From Gemmata palustris (GTDB taxonomy: Bacteria > Planctomycetota > Planctomycetia > Gemmatales > Gemmataceae), in NCBI RefSeq assembly GCF_017939745.1, contig NZ_JAGKQQ010000001.1:7331299-7395298 (forward strand): a stretch of DNA of 64,000 nucleotides, written 5' to 3'. The notes under the pieces were generated by a model that was not told the origin of the DNA, did not search any database, and saw only the letters and a list, made by a program, of their open reading frames with translations. The position numbers and the translations under genes were made by a program. This document shows positions 59,681-64,000 of this stretch, one piece after another (the stretch's first letter is position 1; each line of letters starts with the position of its first letter).

Positions 59681-60988
59681 ATGCCGCCGGCGCCCCTGTC
59701 GCGGTCGGGCAAGTCCCGCCGCACCACCGATTCGCCCATCAGTTACTTCATCCAGAAGGCGCTCGAAACGCCGGGCCTGATCTCGTTCGCGGCCGGGCTC
59801 GTGGACGAGGGCTCGCTGCCGGTGGACGAAGTGGGCGCCGCGGTCGCGCAGATCGTCGCCGACCCGCTCGCGGGCCGCGCCACGCTGCAGTACGGTTCCA
59901 CCCAGGGCCTACCGGAGTTGCGCGAACAGGTTCTCCAACTGGTGTGCGACGCGGACGGCGTGCGGCCCTCCGATGTGAGCCTCACCGTCAACGACGTGTG
60001 CATCACGACCGGCTCGCAACAACTGCTCTACCTGCTCGGCGAGGCGCTGTTCGATCCGGGCGACATCGTCATCACGGAAGCCCCGTCGTACTTCGTGTTC
60101 CACAGCCTGCTCCAGTCGCACGGCGCGAAGGTGCTGACGGTGCCGCTGGACGAACACGGCATGAAGATGGACGCGCTGGAGGCGCTGCTCGAGCGGCTCC
60201 GCCGGTCCGGTGAGTTGGCCCGCGTGAAGGTGATCTACACCGTCGATTACTTCCAGAACCCGACCGGGCTGACGCTCGCGGTGGATCGCCGCGCGAAGCT
60301 GGTGGAACTGGCCCGCCGGTACAGCACGGACCACCGGATCATCGTTCTCGAAGACGCGGCCTATCGCGAGTTGCGCTTCACCGGCGCCGATCTGCCCAGC
60401 GTGAAGCGGTTCGACCCGACGAACGAGTTCGTGGTGTACACGAGCACGTTCTCGAAGCCGTGCGCGCCCGGGCTGAAGACCGGTTACGCTCTCATGCCGC
60501 CCGACCTGATGGCCCCGCTCCTTCACCTGAAGGGCAGCCACGACTTCGGCTCCGCGAACCTGTCGCAGCACATCGCGTCGCGGTTGATCGCGTCCGGCGC
60601 CTACGCCAAGCACGCAGAGCACCTCCGCAACGTGTACCGCAAGAAGCGCGACCTGATGGTTCAGGCGCTGGAATCGGAGTTCAGCGACTTCCCGGCCGCG
60701 CGGTGGACCGTTCCGGCGGGCGGGTTCTACGTGTGGCTCACGTTTGATGGCATCGATACCGGCCCGAACGGTCCGCTCGTTCAAGCGGCGCTCGAAACGG
60801 GCGTACTGTACGTGCCGGGCGAGTTCGGTCACGTGTTCGATGGGGAGGAATCCGTGCCGAACAACGAGTGCCGCTTGTGCTTCGGTGTGGCGACTGAGGA
60901 GCAGATCCCCGAAGGCATCCGCCGGTTGCGCAAGGCTTGCGCCGCGATTAGCACCGGGAAGCGTGAAAAGGTGAAGGTGGGGGTGTGA
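59681..60988 (+). CDS. PLP-dependent aminotransferase (class I/II, LysN/MocR-like)
   Basis: 435 residues. ISYFIQKALETPGLISFAAGLVDEGSLPVDEV, then LQYGSTQGLPELREQVLQ and CITTGSQQLLYLLGEALFDPGDIVITEAPSYFVFHSLLQ, which are typical of the 2-aminoadipate aminotransferase subgroup. The cofactor Lys lies in VYTSTFSKPCAPGLKTGY, and VDYFQNPTGLTL and VLEDAAYREL supply other PLP contacts. The end WTVPAGGFYVWLTF is conserved. It has no N-terminal HTH, so it is an enzyme and not a MocR regulator. The amino acid substrate is not readable. Confidence 0.92.
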   Translation: MPPAPLSRSGKSRRTTDSPISYFIQKALETPGLISFAAGLVDEGSLPVDEVGAAVAQIVADPLAGRATLQYGSTQGLPELREQVLQLVCDADGVRPSDVSLTVNDVCITTGSQQLLYLLGEALFDPGDIVITEAPSYFVFHSLLQSHGAKVLTVPLDEHGMKMDALEALLERLRRSGELARVKVIYTVDYFQNPTGLTLAVDRRAKLVELARRYSTDHRIIVLEDAAYRELRFTGADLPSVKRFDPTNEFVVYTSTFSKPCAPGLKTGYALMPPDLMAPLLHLKGSHDFGSANLSQHIASRLIASGAYAKHAEHLRNVYRKKRDLMVQALESEFSDFPAARWTVPAGGFYVWLTFDGIDTGPNGPLVQAALETGVLYVPGEFGHVFDGEESVPNNECRLCFGVATEEQIPEGIRRLRKACAAISTGKREKVKVGV

Positions 60989-61046
60989 TGCGCGCGGGTT
61001 GCGGAGCGCTCCGTGGCCCGGCTCGGGTGTTTCCTGCTCTGTCTTC

Positions 61047-61074
61047 GCGGCACAGGCCCGAGTGCCTGTGCCGC
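61047..61074. terminator. Hairpin between convergent genes
   Basis: An 11-bp perfect stem (GCGGCACAGGC and its complement) with a 6-nt loop, between the aminotransferase end (60988) and the end of the SecA-like gene (61091). On the minus strand no U-run follows. Confidence 0.6.
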
Positions 61075-61090
61075 CGATCAGAAAAACGCG

Positions 61091-63103
61091 CTAATCCACA
61101 TACGCATCCGCGCCCAAGTCCTGGAGCATCTCCTGGCGCTGTTTGTCGTAGTTCATCAGGTCGAGGCGCTGGCGGTAGTGCCGTGCTTCGATGCGGCGCT
61201 GCGCCAGGCGGAACAGAGGCGCGAACGAGTTCCAGTCGCGGCTCCCGCCGGCCTTGCCCAGCGCTTCCAGTTCCTTCTGCTTCGCGCCGCCCAGCCCTTC
61301 GAGCAGCTGATCTTCCAGTGCGAGCATGAACTGCGAGCTACCGGGGTCGCCCTGGCGCCCGGCGCGCCCGATGAGCTGCCGGTCGATGCGCTCGGCCTCG
61401 TGGCGCTCCGTGCCGATCACGTGCAGGCCGCCGTTTGCGGCCACCCCCGGCCCCAACTTGATGTCAGTCCCGCGCCCGGCCATGTTCGTCGCGACCGTCA
61501 CCATGCCCGGCTGCCCGGCGCCCGCGACCACGTCCGCTTCGTGCTCGTTCTGCTCGGCGTTCAGCACCTGGTGCGGTACGGCTGCGGCGGTCAACTTCGC
61601 GCTCAGTTTCTTCGACGCCTCCACGGTCCGCGTACCGATCAGCACCGGGCGCCCGGACGCGAGCATCTCCTGCGTCTTCTGCACCACCGCATCAAACTTC
61701 GCGTCCTCGGTGGGGTACACGGAATCGGGTAGCACGTTGCGCAGGTTCGGCTTGTTCGTCGGCACCTTCGTCGTCCAGCGCCGGTACACTTTCCGCATCT
61801 CCCAGAAGTTCGGGAGCAGCGTACCGGACATCCCCGCGAGCTTCTCGTACAGACGGTAGAAGTTTTGGAACGTGACCTGCGCCGCGTGCGAACTCGGCAT
61901 GTTGATCGCGACCTTCTCCTTCGCCTCGACCGCTTGGTGCAGCCCGTCGCGCCAGTGGCGGTCGGGCATCGGGCGCCCAGTGCCCTCGTCGATGATGACG
62001 ATCTTGTTTTCGCTGTTCACCATGTAGTGCTGGTCGCGGGCGAAGCGGTAGTAGGCGTGCAGCCCGCGCTCGACGGCCTCGAGCAACTTGTCCATCGCCT
62101 TCGCGTGCTTACCGGTCGGCGGGTTGGAGTACCGGACGAGGTGCTTGCCGGCGTCGGTCAGCTCGATCTTGTCCTTCTTCGCGTTCATGTGGAAGTGTTC
62201 GTCGCGCTTCATGCTGCGCGCGAGTTCGTCGGCCCACTTGAACACCACTTGCTCTTCCGGGTCAGCCAATCGAGTGGGGTTCGCGATGATGAGGGGCGTC
62301 TTCGCTTCGTCCACGAAGATGCTGTCGGCCTCGTCCACGATGGCGTAGTGCAGCCCGCGCTGCACGCGCGGGTCCAGGCGCCCGCCGCCGCCCCCGGTCC
62401 ACGCGGCCCAGAACGGCGCGGCCGTGGCTTGGCCGCCGCGCAGCTTCAGCCGGTCGCGGAGGAAGTCGAACCCGAACTCGGCCGCGGTGCCATAAGTAAC
62501 GTCGGCCTTGTACGCGGTGATGCGGTCGCCCTCGTCCATCTTCTGTTGGAGCACGCCGACCGTCATCCCGAGCTTCTGGTACACCGGGCCGATCCACTCC
62601 GCGTCGCGCTTGGCGAGGTAGTCGTTGACCGTGGTGACGTGGACGCCCTTGCCGGAGAGCGCGTTGAGGTACGCCGGCGCGCTGGCGGACACGGTCTTCC
62701 CCTCGCCGGTCGCGAGTTCGACCAGGCCGCCGACGTGCATTACCGCGCCGGCCGCGAGTTGCACGTCGAACGGGCGAATGTTGAGCGTGCGCTGGATCGC
62801 GAGCGACGCGAGCGCGAACGCTTCCGGTAAGAGCTTGTCGAGATCCCACTTCCCGCGCGCCTTGCCCCGCAGCCCCATGCTCAGTTCGACGAGCTGCGCA
62901 TCGGTCACGTCGGCGTGGAGTTTCTCGAAGTACCGCACCTTCGGCACGAGGAGCGCGGCCCGCGACAGCCGGCGCTTCCAGGGTGGGCCGACGCGCGCGA
63001 CGGTCGTGTTCACGGGCCACGTCCCGAGCCGGCCCGGGGTGTTCTCGATCTTCCGCGGGGCTTCCGCGTGTTCGGGCGCAGCGGGCGGAATAGCGGTACT
63101 CAT
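61091..63103 (-). CDS. Short SecA-like preprotein translocase ATPase
   Basis: 670 residues from ATG 63103. A Pro/Glu-rich start precedes the DEAD motor: LNIRPFDVQLAAGAVMHVGGLVELATGEGKTVSASAPAYLNALSGKGVHVTTVNDYLAKRDAEW (Walker A), TYGTAAEFGFDFLRD, HYAIVDEADSIFVDEAKTPLII (DEAD), GMSGTLLPN, VLIGTRTVEASKKLS, TNMAGRGTDIKLG, GTERHEAERIDRQLIGRAGRQGDPGSSQF. It stops about 200 residues before a normal SecA, so the helical wing/scaffold end and the zinc finger are missing or very short. It is probably a second, specialised SecA and not the housekeeping one. Confidence 0.93.
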   Translation of the reverse strand: MSTAIPPAAPEHAEAPRKIENTPGRLGTWPVNTTVARVGPPWKRRLSRAALLVPKVRYFEKLHADVTDAQLVELSMGLRGKARGKWDLDKLLPEAFALASLAIQRTLNIRPFDVQLAAGAVMHVGGLVELATGEGKTVSASAPAYLNALSGKGVHVTTVNDYLAKRDAEWIGPVYQKLGMTVGVLQQKMDEGDRITAYKADVTYGTAAEFGFDFLRDRLKLRGGQATAAPFWAAWTGGGGGRLDPRVQRGLHYAIVDEADSIFVDEAKTPLIIANPTRLADPEEQVVFKWADELARSMKRDEHFHMNAKKDKIELTDAGKHLVRYSNPPTGKHAKAMDKLLEAVERGLHAYYRFARDQHYMVNSENKIVIIDEGTGRPMPDRHWRDGLHQAVEAKEKVAINMPSSHAAQVTFQNFYRLYEKLAGMSGTLLPNFWEMRKVYRRWTTKVPTNKPNLRNVLPDSVYPTEDAKFDAVVQKTQEMLASGRPVLIGTRTVEASKKLSAKLTAAAVPHQVLNAEQNEHEADVVAGAGQPGMVTVATNMAGRGTDIKLGPGVAANGGLHVIGTERHEAERIDRQLIGRAGRQGDPGSSQFMLALEDQLLEGLGGAKQKELEALGKAGGSRDWNSFAPLFRLAQRRIEARHYRQRLDLMNYDKQRQEMLQDLGADAYVD

Positions 63104-63228
63104 TCTCGGCCCCTTGAGGTCGGAGACTTCCCTACTCACCTTAGCGGGCGGGGCAGCAGAACGCTACCACCGTGGCGTTCGATGTTTGATGCGGGCGCGG
63201 GCGCGAGAGAAGTGACGAAACGAAAATA

Positions 63229-63258
63229 ACGCGGGGCGAGCCGAAGCTCGCCCCGCGT
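63229..63258 (-). terminator. Hairpin with CGAA-type loop
   Basis: A 13-bp perfect stem (ACGCGGGGCGAGC and its complement) with a 4-nt loop. On the minus strand it is followed by GTTATTTTCGTTT, so it can stop transcripts coming from the right. Confidence 0.75.
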
Positions 63259-63567
63259 ACCAAGCATACTTACGGGTCCCGTCCATCCCTTAGGTAGCCT
63301 GGCAGCCTAAACCGTTCCCCCCTCGGAACGGTAAAAGCCCACATTGAAGAGCCACCAACTCGCACAAAAACTGCGGGTCGGTTGCCCCCGTCGCGTTGCC
63401 GGTTGAGAGCAGCACTTGGGGACAACAAAGTAATAGATCACGCACCGCGCCGGTGCAAACAACTGGAGGTAAAAAATACAAAATGTCAGTTCTTCGCGGG
63501 TGGCCTGAAAAGTACAACCGCTACCGCGCGAAACTGGCGAAGATGTGCGCCCGGAGTGACCGGTACA
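63259..63567. other. Intergenic region with small hairpins, no certain gene
   Basis: About 310 bp, less GC-rich than the genes around. A short hairpin CCGTTCC/GGAACGG lies near 63310-63330. A plus-strand frame from ATG 63481 (MSVLRGWPEKYNRYRAKLAK) has GGAGG at 63465 but runs through the strong terminator at 63568 with no stop, so it is not called. A structured RNA is possible; no class was recognised. Confidence 0.4.
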
Positions 63568-63607
63568 ACGCAAAAAGCCGCGACCATCGGGTCGCGGCTT
63601 TTTGCGT
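63568..63607. terminator. Strong bidirectional terminator
   Basis: An 18-bp perfect stem, with A5 on the left and T5 on the right side, and a 4-nt loop (ATCG). It lies 14 bp past the end of the DUF2203 gene on the minus strand and can act in both directions. Confidence 0.88.
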
Positions 63608-63621
63608 CGCGGGTTCGCACC

Positions 63622-64000
63622 TTACGGCTGGCTGCCGCGGTAGCGAGTTGCGGTCACGGAACCGGCCTTATCCCAGTCGGCCGGGATCGGCCGGCGTGAT
63701 TCTTCGTCGGAGTAGTGCCAGTGGCGGAGGGCCTCTTCGCCCACGAGCCAGGAGAACGCGGCGGTGCGGCCGTTCACTTTTGTTGGGAAGTCCACTTCCC
63801 CGGCCTCGTCGTCCACGAGCGCGACGCCCAAGCTGTTCAGCTCGGTGACGGCGATGTTCCAGGCTTTTTCGGCCGCGGCGATCTCGTCGATCACCTGGTA
63901 GCGCCGCTGGCGCTCCTGCCAGACGAGGTCGCGGCGCTGCCGGTCGAGGCGCTCTTGCTCGGGAACGAGGCGGTTGATCGCGCGGCGGGCGTTCTGGACG
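63622..64000 (-). CDS. DUF2203 family protein (5' end outside window)
   Basis: The frame is open to the right edge of the window, so only the C-terminal part of about 126 residues is seen; an internal GTG at 63894 is less likely to be the true start. The seen part has a coiled-coil region (LVPEQERLDRQRRDLVWQERQ), then LNSLGVALVDDEAGEVDFPTKVNGRTAAFSWLVGEEALRHWHYSDEESRRPIP. The last segment, with VDFP, W and W-H, is the DUF2203 signature. Function unknown; small cytosolic protein. Confidence 0.8.
   Translation of the reverse strand, partial: VQNARRAINRLVPEQERLDRQRRDLVWQERQRRYQVIDEIAAAEKAWNIAVTELNSLGVALVDDEAGEVDFPTKVNGRTAAFSWLVGEEALRHWHYSDEESRRPIPADWDKAGSVTATRYRGSQP

Noticed and set aside
63481-63848. 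Plus-strand frame beginning MSVLRGWPEKYNRY with a GGAGG site
   Set aside because: It continues through an 18-bp terminator and opposite the DUF2203 gene without a natural stop.

Overview
The window is GC-rich chromosomal DNA of a planctomycete, most likely a Gemmataceae (Gemmata-like) strain. The signs are two prepilin-like DUF1559 proteins, a DUF1501 protein, a TIGR02996/leucine-rich-repeat protein, a Tat-type Gfo/Idh/MocA oxidoreductase, an ECF sigma factor next to a membrane Ser/Thr kinase, a PEP-CTERM protein and many small secreted or lipoproteins. Species cannot be named from the sequence alone.

Region 1 (1-11.4 kb) is accessory, phage- or element-derived DNA. It holds the C-terminal end of a gene that may encode a replication primase/ATPase, a ParB-like DNA-binding protein, a sigma-like regulator, an excisionase-like HTH protein, a tail tape-measure-like protein with a tail-chaperone-like partner, and many small unknown proteins. 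The primase-like and ParB-like genes are separated by an array of the 9-mer TTCAGGAAG, with three tandem copies at each end in opposite orientation. An SDH-type Clp-fold protease with a small overlapping partner follows, then an XRE regulator ahead of two tiny coupled membrane proteins, and a DUF1580-like HTH protein.

Region 2 (11.6-29.4 kb) is planctomycete housekeeping and cell-surface DNA: amidase-like and alpha/beta-hydrolase proteins, oxidoreductase, two pilin-like DUF1559 proteins, lipoproteins, DUF3455, ankyrin, DUF1501, a fused SMP-30/PQQ-type sugar dehydrogenase, a PEP-CTERM protein and an M61 peptidase. A clear cobalamin riboswitch sits on the minus strand about 490 nt upstream of the PEP-CTERM gene, with a degenerate prepilin fragment between them and no recognisable B12 gene.

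Region 3 (29.6-42.6 kb) starts with a two-gene Septu-like anti-phage system (PtuA ATPase, PtuB HNH nuclease; 4-bp overlap). It continues with an ECF sigma factor, a kinase fused to a formylglycine-generating-enzyme-like domain, glycerol kinase, a DUF58/BatD-like pair without MoxR, a YiiX-like papain-fold protein, and an RNA 2'-O-methyltransferase Hen1 coupled to a HEAT-repeat protein.

Region 4 (42.6-52.1 kb, minus strand) is a type VI secretion sheath/baseplate operon in the order tssA-tssB-tssC-second tssC-tagJ-tssE-tssF-tssG. Hcp, VgrG, ClpV and the membrane complex TssJKLM are not in the window. A 46-bp-arm inverted repeat and a nested hairpin interrupt the operon.

Region 5 (52.3-64 kb) has a dual-specificity-phosphatase-like membrane protein whose catalytic Cys is Ser, a 1000-residue secreted glycosidase-like protein, a small gene broken by an in-frame amber codon, ribosomal protein L28, a PlsC-type acyltransferase, a 32-residue membrane peptide gene closed by its own terminator, a PLP aminotransferase, a short SecA-like ATPase and the end of a DUF2203 protein. 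No rRNA, tRNA or CRISPR array was found.
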